Below, piece by piece: positions 8,822-16,287 of a stretch of 35,832 nt of DNA. Within the stretch, counting starts at the first letter, position 1. The number at the start of each line of letters is the position of its first letter. Source of the stretch: a bacterium (GTDB lineage: Bacteria; Joyebacterota; Joyebacteria; Joyebacterales; Joyebacteraceae); contig JALGZD010000174.1 in the NCBI GenBank assembly GCA_025782395.1, positions 1 through 35,832 on the forward strand. The letters are read 5' to 3'. Made by a program: the position numbers and the translations under genes. The notes under the pieces were generated by a model that was not told where the DNA came from, did not search any database, and was given only the letters and a program-made list of their open reading frames with translations.

Positions 8822-9433
8822 GTGAAAAACAGGTTGCCGGTGACAAATATCACCCTTGTGGTGCTCACGGTTGCCCTGGTGTTTGGGTTGAGCGGGTGCC
8901 TGTTCTCGCCCCGAGCGCCCGACGGTCCCCCGGATGAGGGTGGTATTCCGTGGGAGACGCCCGTGACGACGTCGATCGTGCTCACGAATCTTAAGGCCGC
9001 GTTGGTGGGCGAGGGCACTGCAAACTACGTGGACTGTTTCACCGACGACTTCCGCTTTCACGTCGACCCGGAGGACTCCCTCGACGCGGGCCAGGAGGGA
9101 GAGGCACGCTACGCGAACTGGGTGGTGAGCGACGAAGAGCAGGCCGTCTCAGGCATCTTCGCAGAGGCGTCCGGGATCTCGATCTCCTTCACGGCCTTCG
9201 AGCCGCCCGACGAGTCGCAGGACGAGACCTTTCGGAGAGACGACTACGTTCTGGTCGTCGACTGGGCGTCCGGGCAGCATGTGAGCGAGCAGGTAACCTA
9301 CAAGGGCCGGGCAACGCTCCATATGCGGAAGACCGGATCACGCTGGGCCATTTACGAGTGGGTCGACCGCCGGACCGAGGATCCTGAGGACTTCGAGACG
9401 TGGGGTGTCCTGCGTGGCGACTACAGAAACTAG
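8822..9433 (+). CDS. lipoprotein with NTF2/SnoaL-like appearance, copy 1
   Basis: This 203-aa lipoprotein has a signal peptide ending in the lipobox LSGC (Cys 26) and then a Pro/Gly-rich tether. The body (TTSIVLTNLKAALVGEGTAN, YVDCFTDDFRFHVDP) looks like a SnoaL/NTF2-like alpha+beta fold, ending WAIYEWVDR then WGVLRGDYRN. I start it at GTG 8822 because AGGGAGAG lies seven bases upstream and the signal peptide begins there; an upstream ATG at 8783 would put 13 extra residues before it. It is related to the lipoprotein at 9705, sharing the layout and the C-terminal motif. Function unknown; anchored in the cell envelope. Confidence 0.78.
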   Translation: MKNRLPVTNITLVVLTVALVFGLSGCLFSPRAPDGPPDEGGIPWETPVTTSIVLTNLKAALVGEGTANYVDCFTDDFRFHVDPEDSLDAGQEGEARYANWVVSDEEQAVSGIFAEASGISISFTAFEPPDESQDETFRRDDYVLVVDWASGQHVSEQVTYKGRATLHMRKTGSRWAIYEWVDRRTEDPEDFETWGVLRGDYRN

Positions 9434-9704
9434 CAGTGTACATCCGGACCCCCCGCTTCGTACCCACCGCCACGCAGGCGAGGGTGTTCACAGCCTCGAA
9501 TACCCGGGCTTGACAATCGTCAGATCATCTGAAACAGCGAGAAAGCTCATACAGGCACGGGGTTTGCACTGATCCGTGAAGCGAGCTTTGCATGGGGAAC
9601 CAGTGGTCTCGACTGTAGTTGCGCGCCACAGGCGAGCTTGACTTATGTATAGGAAACTGGTATATTTGACTCTGAGTAAGGGCATGAGGAAGGAGACCAA
9701 CATC
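9434..9704 (+). other. intergenic region between the two lipoprotein genes
   Basis: No coding frame is convincing here. It holds a strong promoter (9638-9666). Upstream is a nested inverted repeat: AAAGCTC (9542-9548) with GAGCTTT (9583-9589), enclosing CACGG (9556-9560) with CCGTG (9574-9578). There is no T-tract after it, so it is not a standard terminator; it could be an end-of-transcript structure for the first lipoprotein gene. Confidence 0.5.
9638..9666 (+). promoter_or_regulatory. sigma70-type promoter for lipoprotein copy 2
   Basis: TTGACT (9638-9643) and TATATT (9661-9666) with exactly 17 bases between them, giving a start near 9673, about 30 bases before the ATG at 9705. An ATG at 9645 lies inside the promoter spacer, which rules it out as the gene start. 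Confidence 0.8.
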
Positions 9705-10364
9705 ATGAAACGGGTAGTGCCATGGCGACTTGCCGTAGTCGTCATCGCTGCGGTTCTCATCATGCCGTTGAGCGGGTGCTGGAACCCTTTTGCGCCGCCG
9801 GGTGGCGATCCCCACGACGTTGACGAGGGTTTCCGCGAGAGAACAAGCCCTGAGAACGTCATTCACAATCTCGTCCGCGCGTATGAGGAGATGGACGCTG
9901 AGTATTACCTTGCCTGTCTCGCGGATACGTTCGAGTTCTGGCTGTATCCTCCGGACGTTGCCGAGGATCCGGAACTCCCCGGGTGCGGATATTGGGGCAA
10001 GGCCGATGAGGTACTGATCGCCGAGGGCATGTTCTGTGAGGGCTCGAATATCGACTATATCACCCTGACGCTGACTCAGCGTAACGAGAGTGAAATCCCA
10101 GCTGCCGACCCGAGTGACCCGTCCAGCTGGCAGTACGAGCACGACACAGACCTGCGTGTCTACATCGGCGAAAACCAGTTGTGGGCGAACGCCGGTGCGC
10201 GCTTCCTGTTCTCTGTCGATCCCAATGAGACGGCGAGCAACGGCGCGGACCTTTGGGAGATCGCGAAATGGGAGGACGTCGTCTTCAGGGGGCGGAGTTC
10301 TCACGATCGAGAGGGTGGTGAGGAGATCTCCTTCGGGCGCCTGAAGGCGCGGTACCGTAACTAG
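9705..10364 (+). CDS. lipoprotein with NTF2/SnoaL-like appearance, copy 2
   Basis: This 219-aa lipoprotein starts MKRVVPWRLA and has the lipobox LSGC (Cys 25). The body opens with SPENVIHNLVRAYEEMDAEY and YLACLADTFEFWL, a helix-plus-strand pattern like SnoaL/NTF2-fold proteins, and closes with LWEIAKWEDV and FGRLKARYRN. Start ATG 9705 is supported by AAGGAG nine bases upstream and by the promoter at 9638-9666. It is a diverged paralogue of the gene at 8822 with its own promoter and a good terminator at 10392, so it can be expressed alone. Such lipoproteins are numerous in some uncultured phyla; role unknown. Confidence 0.8.
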   Translation: MKRVVPWRLAVVVIAAVLIMPLSGCWNPFAPPGGDPHDVDEGFRERTSPENVIHNLVRAYEEMDAEYYLACLADTFEFWLYPPDVAEDPELPGCGYWGKADEVLIAEGMFCEGSNIDYITLTLTQRNESEIPAADPSDPSSWQYEHDTDLRVYIGENQLWANAGARFLFSVDPNETASNGADLWEIAKWEDVVFRGRSSHDREGGEEISFGRLKARYRN

Positions 10365-10391
10365 GGATCGAGTTGAGACTGTAATCCGGAA

Positions 10392-10420
10392 GGGGGCGGG
10401 AGACCGTCCCCTTTTCTTGT
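10392..10420 (+). terminator. Rho-independent terminator
   Basis: An eight-pair stem (10392-10399 with 10404-10411, one G-T pair) closes a GAGA tetraloop and is followed directly by TTTTCTTGT. It ends the lipoprotein copy 2 transcript. Confidence 0.92.
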
Positions 10421-10426
10421 GTCGTA

Positions 10427-10455
10427 TTGACTGGCCGGCCTTCTCCCCATAGAAT
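10427..10455 (+). promoter_or_regulatory. sigma70-type promoter for the deacetylase gene
   Basis: TTGACT (10427-10432), 17-base spacer, TAGAAT (10450-10455). It sits just behind the terminator and would start transcription near 10462, leaving a leader of about 100 bases before the TTG start at 10565. Confidence 0.7.
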
Positions 10456-10564
10456 CCACGTGTAAGCAGATCGGCGCTCCTCTGATTCCCCGGGTCCGGA
10501 CAGGGTCACCAGTACTTGGGCAGTAGGCAAGGCATGTTGTTTCCCCTTTGCGAGGTTTGAGATC

Positions 10565-11773
10565 TTGGCCCAACGATCCAAGAAAGCAAGACGAGAGCAG
10601 AGAGCACAAGCCATGTCGGGCATCCGCTTATGGCTTCTGGTCATCGCGATGGCGATCATCGCCCTATTCATAGTCGCGGAGCTGAGATCGAGCGGAAGGC
10701 TTACGCAGTTCACATCCCGCATCTTCGATGGCGGGGATCTCTCTCGCCGTGCGCAGCGCGTGAATGACGCGATCGATGGGGCATTGGTCACTCTGGGGAT
10801 AGAGCGACTTGAGAGCGTGCGAGAGGAGCTGGGCGAGGACGGGGCGAAGCGAATCGCCTGGGAGAAGAGCGGCCGCATTCCCCTGGGTGAGAGGCTGTAT
10901 CGCTGCAACCTTGAGATCACGAACGCAGTGCGCTCAGCGGGAGGAGAAATACTCCGGGTGCGCGAGAGCGACCCCGACTGGCGAGACCTCCGAACACTCG
11001 ATATGCGATTCGGGATCGAGGGCGTAGAGACGCATCACCTCGTTCTGAGGGAGTCGCCTCGCGGCGCCGAGACGCCCGCCCGGCAGCCGACCGAAGAGGG
11101 TCCGATGATTGCCATCGTGATCGATGATTTCGGCCACAACATGTCCGCGACCACGCGCGGGTTTCTCGCACTTGATGAACCCGTGACGATAGCCGTTCTC
11201 CCGCACACACCTCAGGCCCCGGCCGTGGCCGAGGCTGCACACGAGGCTGGGAAAGAAGTGCTCGTTCATCTTCCCATGGAGCCGAAGGGCTACCCCGATG
11301 TGGATCCCGGTGACGGTGCCCTCCTGCTCTCGCAGTCGACGTCCGAAATGGGGGAGATGGTGCGCGAGTGCATTTCCGACGTTCCCTACGCTGTCGGAGC
11401 CAACAATCACATGGGCTCGAGACTTACCGAGGACACCTCAGCGATGAGAAGCGTCATGTACGTTCTCAAGGAACGGGGGTTCTTCTTCGTTGACAGCATG
11501 ACAACACCGCTCTCGGTGGCTCGAGCTGAGGCAGCGCGTGCCGGCATTCCGACAGCGCGTAGCAGCATGTTCCTTGACAGCACCCTGGATGAGACGGGAC
11601 GGAGGGACGTTGAGGGCAAGCTCAGGGCCCTCGAGGAGCTGGCGAAAAGAAAGGGAGTTGCGATAGGCATCTGCCACCCCAGACAGGAGACCTTGAGTGC
11701 TCTCAGGCGGATGCTCCCCGGCATGAGGGAGCGGGGATGCCGAATCGTGCCGGTCTCCAGGATCGTGCAGTAG
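10565..11773 (+). CDS. YibQ-type divergent polysaccharide deacetylase
   Basis: A 402-aa protein with a basic N terminus, one membrane anchor (about residues 20-40) and a long spacer. From about residue 180 it has a divergent polysaccharide deacetylase domain (Pfam family of E. coli YibQ): IAIVIDDFG, LPHTP, LVHLPMEP, GANNHMGSRLTED, FFVDSMTT, GICHPR. These are the metal-site and active-site positions of the NodB-like fold, so the enzyme probably acts on an envelope glycan in the periplasm; the substrate is not known. The start is TTG, with GAGGT about nine bases upstream; an in-frame ATG at 10613 is the alternative and would keep the anchor. It has its own promoter. Confidence 0.82.
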   Translation: MAQRSKKARREQRAQAMSGIRLWLLVIAMAIIALFIVAELRSSGRLTQFTSRIFDGGDLSRRAQRVNDAIDGALVTLGIERLESVREELGEDGAKRIAWEKSGRIPLGERLYRCNLEITNAVRSAGGEILRVRESDPDWRDLRTLDMRFGIEGVETHHLVLRESPRGAETPARQPTEEGPMIAIVIDDFGHNMSATTRGFLALDEPVTIAVLPHTPQAPAVAEAAHEAGKEVLVHLPMEPKGYPDVDPGDGALLLSQSTSEMGEMVRECISDVPYAVGANNHMGSRLTEDTSAMRSVMYVLKERGFFFVDSMTTPLSVARAEAARAGIPTARSSMFLDSTLDETGRRDVEGKLRALEELAKRKGVAIGICHPRQETLSALRRMLPGMRERGCRIVPVSRIVQ

Positions 11774-11794
11774 CCGGGCGCGGGCAACGCCCGG
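11774..11794 (+). terminator. GC-rich hairpin after the deacetylase gene
   Basis: A seven-pair stem (CCGGGCG with CGCCCGG) directly after the stop codon. No T-tract follows, so it may only stabilise the 3' end or attenuate read-through into pdxJ. Confidence 0.4.
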
Positions 11795-11844
11795 TCGTGC
11801 CGTGTGCTGCGGTCGCACCGTATGCTGATTAGGGAGGAGCAGCC

Positions 11845-12561
11845 ATGAGGTTGTCCGTCAATGTCGATCACGTTGCCACTATCAGGCAAGCTCGTATGGC
11901 CGGTGAGCCGGACCCCGTGTGGGCGGCCGTTGAGGCGGAACTCGCCGGGGCCTGTGGAATCACGATCCACCTGAGAGGAGACCGACGCCACATCCAGGAC
12001 CGCGACCTGAAGCTTCTGAAAGAGACCGTCGCAGGTGTTCTCAATCTCGAGATGAGTACGTCCGACGAGATGCTCGACATCGCACGGGACGTGCGTCCCC
12101 AGATGTGCACGCTGGTTCCGGAGGGCGAAGGAGAGCTGACCACTCAGGGCGGGCTCGACATCATATCGGAGGAGGAAAGTGTCCGGAAAGCCGTCTCCGT
12201 GCTCAAGAAATCGGGAATCATGGTGAGCATTTTCATCGATCCGGATGTGGTTCAGGTCGGACGCGCGAAGGCCGTTGGCGCCGACATCGTGGAGCTTCAC
12301 ACCGGCATCTACGCTGAAGCCACAGACCCGGACGAGATAGAGCGCGAATTCCAGAAGGTGCGCGTTGCAGCGATAGCGGCGCAGGAGATGGGTCTCAAGG
12401 CTCACGGGGGGCACGGACTCACCTATCTGAACATCGGTCCCATAGCTGCCATACAGGAGATCGATGAGCTGAGCATCGGCCACAGCATCGTTTCAAGGGC
12501 GGTTCTGGTGGGAATGGACGGGGCCGTGGCTGAGATGATCTCCCTTATTGAAGGGGCCTAG
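11845..12561 (+). CDS. pdxJ: pyridoxine 5'-phosphate synthase
   Basis: PdxJ condenses 1-deoxy-D-xylulose 5-phosphate with 3-amino-2-oxopropyl phosphate to form pyridoxine 5'-phosphate, the last step of the DXP-dependent vitamin B6 route. The 238-aa protein carries the family features: VNVDHVATIRQAR at residues 5-17, ITIHLRGDRRHI, the catalytic Glu/His region (LEMS, CTLVPE), VELHTG, HGGHGL and ELSIGHSIV near the end. The length is typical. The ATG is preceded by GGGAGGAG. It lies between the deacetylase and secD, with a separate promoter for secD downstream. Confidence 0.96.
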   Translation: MRLSVNVDHVATIRQARMAGEPDPVWAAVEAELAGACGITIHLRGDRRHIQDRDLKLLKETVAGVLNLEMSTSDEMLDIARDVRPQMCTLVPEGEGELTTQGGLDIISEEESVRKAVSVLKKSGIMVSIFIDPDVVQVGRAKAVGADIVELHTGIYAEATDPDEIEREFQKVRVAAIAAQEMGLKAHGGHGLTYLNIGPIAAIQEIDELSIGHSIVSRAVLVGMDGAVAEMISLIEGA

Positions 12562-12599
12562 CTGAAGCCCACGGGCGCCGGCTCGACCATCATTTGTCA

Positions 12600-12628
12600 T
12601 TGCCTTCACTCGCATCTCAAGCTATTAT
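12600..12628 (+). promoter_or_regulatory. sigma70-type promoter for secDF
   Basis: TTGCCT (12600-12605), 17-base spacer, TATTAT (12623-12628). It is the only AT-rich stretch between pdxJ and secD and gives a leader of about 70 bases. Confidence 0.65.
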
Positions 12629-12703
12629 ATAGAGTTATGTCTTGAACTCGGGAACCACGTACCGCGTCTGGAACCGGAGGGGACGCGTCCGCGGAGGTAG
12701 TAG

Positions 12704-14350
12704 ATGACGTCGAACATGCGATGGAAGGTTATCCTAGTTCTGCTCGTTCTTGTTCTGGCGGTGTGGCGGTCATCGTATACGTTCCGCTTCCTGTCGCTGA
12801 ATGAGACTGAGAAGGAACAGATGACTGCGGAGCAACTCGAGGACCTCAAGGCGAGCTCTCTCAGTCTGGGTCTCGACCTTCAGGGTGGAATGCATATTGT
12901 GTTGGATGTGGACAAGGAAGGACTCCCGGCCGACGAGGCGGCGGACGCGATGGAGCGCGCCGTTGAGGTTATCACGAACCGAATTGACCAGTTCGGTGTG
13001 GCCGAGCCGTCCATTCAGATCGAGGGCGAGAACAGAATCATAGTTCAGCTGCCCGGCTTGAAGGACGAGCAGAGGGCGAAGCGGCTTATCGGGCGGACTG
13101 CACTGCTCGAGTTCATTGCGGTTGCGCCTCCCGCCGAGACCGACATCGTCCTCCGATCGATCGACCGCGCGTTGGTCGACACGCTCGTCGCACGCGGCGA
13201 GGTGCCGCTGGAGTCAGAGACGGGGCTCCCGTTGACCGAGATGGAGCAGCTTGAAAAGGAACATCCCTTCTCGATCCACGTTCGCTACCTGCACCAGCTT
13301 CCATTCTTCCTCGAGGAAGAAGTGGCGTGGGCGAAGGAGAAGCTTGACAGGATCGATCTCGACAGCGTGTTGCCCGGCCATCCCAGCGATCCGAGCAGGC
13401 CGCGCTACAGGATCGCCTGGGGACAGGAGGCGCGACAGTTCGGCACCGAGGAGAAATACCGGCCATTCTATGTTCTGGAGCGGGACGCGGTCCTGACGGG
13501 GTCATCGATAGTCTCGGCAGACGTGAGGCCGGGGCTGGACCAGGACAACCCGAACGCGCCCGGCGTCTCGATGAGACTGTCGAGGGCAGGTGGGCGGACG
13601 TTCGCCAAGCACACGGGCGCGCACATCGGTGAGTACCTGGCGGTGGTCCTTGACGGTTTTGTGTACAAGGCTCCGGTTATTAAATCCCGCATACCCGCGG
13701 GGACGCCGACCTCGATCACCGGCGGTTTCACAGATGAGGAGGCGAAGGACCTGGCGATCGTCCTGCGCGCAGGCAAGTTGCCGGCGCCGATGACCATTGT
13801 CGAAGAACGGACGGTCGGTCCGTCGCTCGGCAAGGACTCGATCAGACTGGGTCTTCGTGCGATGGTAGTAGGTTTCCTTCTCGTCATCATCTTCATGCTT
13901 GTCTACTACAAGGCGTCCGGCGCTATTGCCGTGGGTGCTCTCGCAGCGAACATAGTAATCGTTATCGGGATCATGGCGACACTTCCCGTGAATCCGCGCC
14001 CGGCGCTTACGCTTCCGGGCCTCGCGGGTCTGATCCTTACGATCGGAATGGCGGTGGACGCGAACGTGCTGATCTTCGAGCGCATCCGAGAGGAATTGAG
14101 AAACGGGAAGACCATTCGCGCGGGGATTCGCGACGGATACGAGCGCGCGTTCACGACCATCATGGATGCCAACGTGACCACCCTGATCGCGGCGGCCGTG
14201 CTGCTTCGCTTCGGCAGCGGTCCGGTGAAGGGATTCGGAGTGACGCTCTCACTCGGAATCCTCGCGAGCATGTTTACTGCTATCGTGGCGACGCGGGTGG
14301 TGTTTGATCTCATTACTGTGAAGTGGAACGTCAAGAACCTGAGCATCTAG
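12704..14350 (+). CDS. secD: protein translocase subunit SecD
   Basis: SecD works with SecF in the inner membrane and uses the proton gradient to finish export of Sec-translocated proteins. The 548-aa protein has an N-terminal membrane helix (about residues 5-25), the LGLDLQGGMH motif, a large periplasmic domain, and five C-terminal membrane helices with TIGMAVDANVLIFERIREE, the SecD D4 signature. The periplasmic part is longer than in short SecD proteins because of an insertion around residues 140-250. ATG 12704 follows GGAGG. secF follows after 49 bases. Confidence 0.96.
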   Translation: MTSNMRWKVILVLLVLVLAVWRSSYTFRFLSLNETEKEQMTAEQLEDLKASSLSLGLDLQGGMHIVLDVDKEGLPADEAADAMERAVEVITNRIDQFGVAEPSIQIEGENRIIVQLPGLKDEQRAKRLIGRTALLEFIAVAPPAETDIVLRSIDRALVDTLVARGEVPLESETGLPLTEMEQLEKEHPFSIHVRYLHQLPFFLEEEVAWAKEKLDRIDLDSVLPGHPSDPSRPRYRIAWGQEARQFGTEEKYRPFYVLERDAVLTGSSIVSADVRPGLDQDNPNAPGVSMRLSRAGGRTFAKHTGAHIGEYLAVVLDGFVYKAPVIKSRIPAGTPTSITGGFTDEEAKDLAIVLRAGKLPAPMTIVEERTVGPSLGKDSIRLGLRAMVVGFLLVIIFMLVYYKASGAIAVGALAANIVIVIGIMATLPVNPRPALTLPGLAGLILTIGMAVDANVLIFERIREELRNGKTIRAGIRDGYERAFTTIMDANVTTLIAAAVLLRFGSGPVKGFGVTLSLGILASMFTAIVATRVVFDLITVKWNVKNLSI

Positions 14351-14399
14351 CGATCCCCCCGGAGCGGGTGAGGACGGCTCCGACACTGGAGGACACAAT

Positions 14400-15308
14400 A
14401 TGGAGTTTCTTGTCGGCACTAAATTCAAGTTCCTCGGGCACCGCAGAGCTGCGTTTATTCTGTCAGCAGCGCTCATCCTCATCGGTGTCGTGTCGATGGT
14501 TGTTCAGGGTGGACTGAAGCTGGGCATCGATTTCGCAGGCGGCGTTCTTCTGCAGGTGAGATTCGAGAACCCAGTGTCGGCGGAGGATATTCGTTCGACG
14601 CTCGACGCGATCGGTGTTGAGGAGGCCGAGATACAGCACTTCGGAGGTGACCGTGAGGCCATCATCCGGATGTCGGCCGAATGGGCGGAGGAGCACGACG
14701 CAGCAGGAGAGGTTCTGACGGCGCTCAATGAGCGGATGCCCGACAACCCTGCTGAGTTTATGCGCGAGGAGCTGGTCGGCCCCAAGGTCGGGCAGGAGCT
14801 GCGCGGCAAGGCCGCGATGGCGATTCTCTACGCCCTCATAGGCATTCTCATCTACATCTCAGTCAGGTTTGAGTTCAAGTTCGCGGTTGGTGCGGTCGCT
14901 GCGCTCATCCACGACGTGGCGATCACACTCGGCTTTTTCTCGCTCACTGGTCGTGGGCTGACGCTACCGGTCATCGCGGCTCTGCTGACGATCGTCGGGT
15001 ACTCACTGAATGACACGATCGTCATCTATGACCGGATCCGCGAAGACAGAAGGAAGCTGTACGGAAAGAGCTTCGTGGATATCGTCAATATCAGTCTCAA
15101 CGAGTCACTGAGCCGGACCGTTGTCACGTCAGTGACGACACTCCTTGTTGTGCTGTGCCTGTTCGTCTTTGGTGGAGAGGTCATTAAGGACTTCGCATTC
15201 GCGCTCACGATCGGCATTGTCGTCGGTACCTACTCATCGATCTATGTGGCCAGCCCACTGGTCGTGGAATGGCAGATAGCCGCGGAGGCCCGGAAGCACA
15301 GGAAGTAG
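14400..15308 (+). CDS. secF: protein translocase subunit SecF
   Basis: Partner of SecD in the inner-membrane SecDF complex. The 302-aa protein has an N-terminal membrane helix (about residues 20-40), the LGIDFAGGVLL motif, a small periplasmic domain and five further helices containing GYSLNDTIVIYDRIRE and LNESLSRTVVTS, both diagnostic of SecF. The ATG is preceded by GGAGG at good spacing. A strong terminator (15364-15394) closes the transcript. Confidence 0.96.
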   Translation: MEFLVGTKFKFLGHRRAAFILSAALILIGVVSMVVQGGLKLGIDFAGGVLLQVRFENPVSAEDIRSTLDAIGVEEAEIQHFGGDREAIIRMSAEWAEEHDAAGEVLTALNERMPDNPAEFMREELVGPKVGQELRGKAAMAILYALIGILIYISVRFEFKFAVGAVAALIHDVAITLGFFSLTGRGLTLPVIAALLTIVGYSLNDTIVIYDRIREDRRKLYGKSFVDIVNISLNESLSRTVVTSVTTLLVVLCLFVFGGEVIKDFAFALTIGIVVGTYSSIYVASPLVVEWQIAAEARKHRK

Positions 15309-15363
15309 GTGGGGCGGCGAGATGTTCAGCAGTCCCAAACGGGCGACAGTAGATGCACTCCTT

Positions 15364-15394
15364 GGCGGCGCTCTTCGGGGCGCCGCCGTTTCTT
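15364..15394 (+). terminator. Rho-independent terminator after secF
   Basis: A perfect eight-pair stem (GGCGGCGC 15364-15371 with GCGCCGCC 15380-15387) around an eight-base loop, followed by GTTTCTT. Confidence 0.85.
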
Positions 15395-15501
15395 GGGCGC
15401 GAGCAGTGAACTGATGTGGCGCCGCACGTGTCTAAGTAGAGGCCCTCAGGATGTTGCGGCCACGGGATAGGCCGCCGCGGCACAAGCGATCGCGAGGACA
15501 G

Positions 15502-15546
15502 CGGTCACGGGAGCAACGGTCGCGGGAGACGCGGCCACGGGAGGAA
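15502..15546 (+). repeat. 15-nt tandem repeats before the DUF4159 gene
   Basis: Three adjacent imperfect 15-base units of the type CGGYCRCGGGAG plus three variable bases; a weaker fourth unit precedes them. The last unit supplies the GGAGG ribosome binding site of the gene at 15549. The DUF4159 frame is open back to a stop at 15468 but has no good start in the repeats. Confidence 0.6.
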
Positions 15547-15548
15547 CT

Positions 15549-16271
15549 GTGCAGGGTAGATGCATTCGAGGACGTCCATTCGTCGCATTCATGTTTGGCC
15601 TTTCGGTGCTCGTGAGCGTGGTTCTGCTTGCGGATGCGGCGCTACCGACGTCCGCGGCCGCGGCGAGTGATGTCGGGCGCGGGGTTACGATCGCACAACT
15701 TAAGTATCGCGGCGGTGGAGACTGGTACGCGAACTCGACGGCCCTTCCGAATCTGCTCGCTGAACTGCGTCTCAGATCAGATCTGGATATCGCACTTGAG
15801 CCCGCGGCTGTTTCTCCTAATGACGATGGCATTTTCCTTTACCCTATCACCTACGTGACCGGACACGGACGGATACACTTCAACGAAGAAGATGTCAGCA
15901 ATCTGATGGCGTACTTTGAGCGGGGTGGATTCATGTGGGTCGATGACAACTACGGCCTCGACCCCTACTTCCGGGCTGAGATAGCCAAGGTACTACCCGG
16001 GAGCCCACTCGTTGAGCTTCCGTTCGACCACGACATCTATCATTCGTTCTACGACTTTCCGGAGGGTCTACCGAAGATCCACGAGCATGATGGCGGGCCG
16101 CCTCACGGATACGGCATCTATCTCGATGGCCGCATGGTCGTGTTCTACAGCTTCAATACCGACATCGGCGACGGCATGGAGGACAGGGAAGTTCACAACG
16201 ATCCTCCGGAGAAGCACGAGGCTGCGCTACGCATGGGAGTGAACGTTGTCGTCTATGCACTGACGCACTGA
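15549..16271 (+). CDS. DUF4159 domain secreted protein
   Basis: This 240-aa protein has a long signal peptide (hydrophobic residues about 11-32, cleavage probably after the Ala-rich stretch near 39) and a DUF4159 domain: IAQLKYRGGGDWY, then LAELRLRSDLDI, YPITYVTGHG, YFERGGFMWVDDNYG and a C-terminal SFNTDIGDG segment. DUF4159 has a class I glutamine amidotransferase-like flavodoxin fold, but no catalytic Cys is visible, so an enzymatic role is doubtful. The GTG start follows GGAGG by six bases. It opens a four-gene run with the DUF4175, TPR and 443-aa genes, which suggests a joint envelope function. Confidence 0.8.
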   Translation: MQGRCIRGRPFVAFMFGLSVLVSVVLLADAALPTSAAAASDVGRGVTIAQLKYRGGGDWYANSTALPNLLAELRLRSDLDIALEPAAVSPNDDGIFLYPITYVTGHGRIHFNEEDVSNLMAYFERGGFMWVDDNYGLDPYFRAEIAKVLPGSPLVELPFDHDIYHSFYDFPEGLPKIHEHDGGPPHGYGIYLDGRMVVFYSFNTDIGDGMEDREVHNDPPEKHEAALRMGVNVVVYALTH

Positions 16272-16287
16272 GGGTGGGAAGGCCGGC

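Noticed and set aside
9510-9538. second promoter with a perfect TTGACA at 9510
   Set aside because: No acceptable -10 box stands 16 to 18 bases downstream.
11407-12483. 358-aa open frame on the - strand
   Set aside because: It is antisense to pdxJ and the deacetylase, both well supported; no family features.
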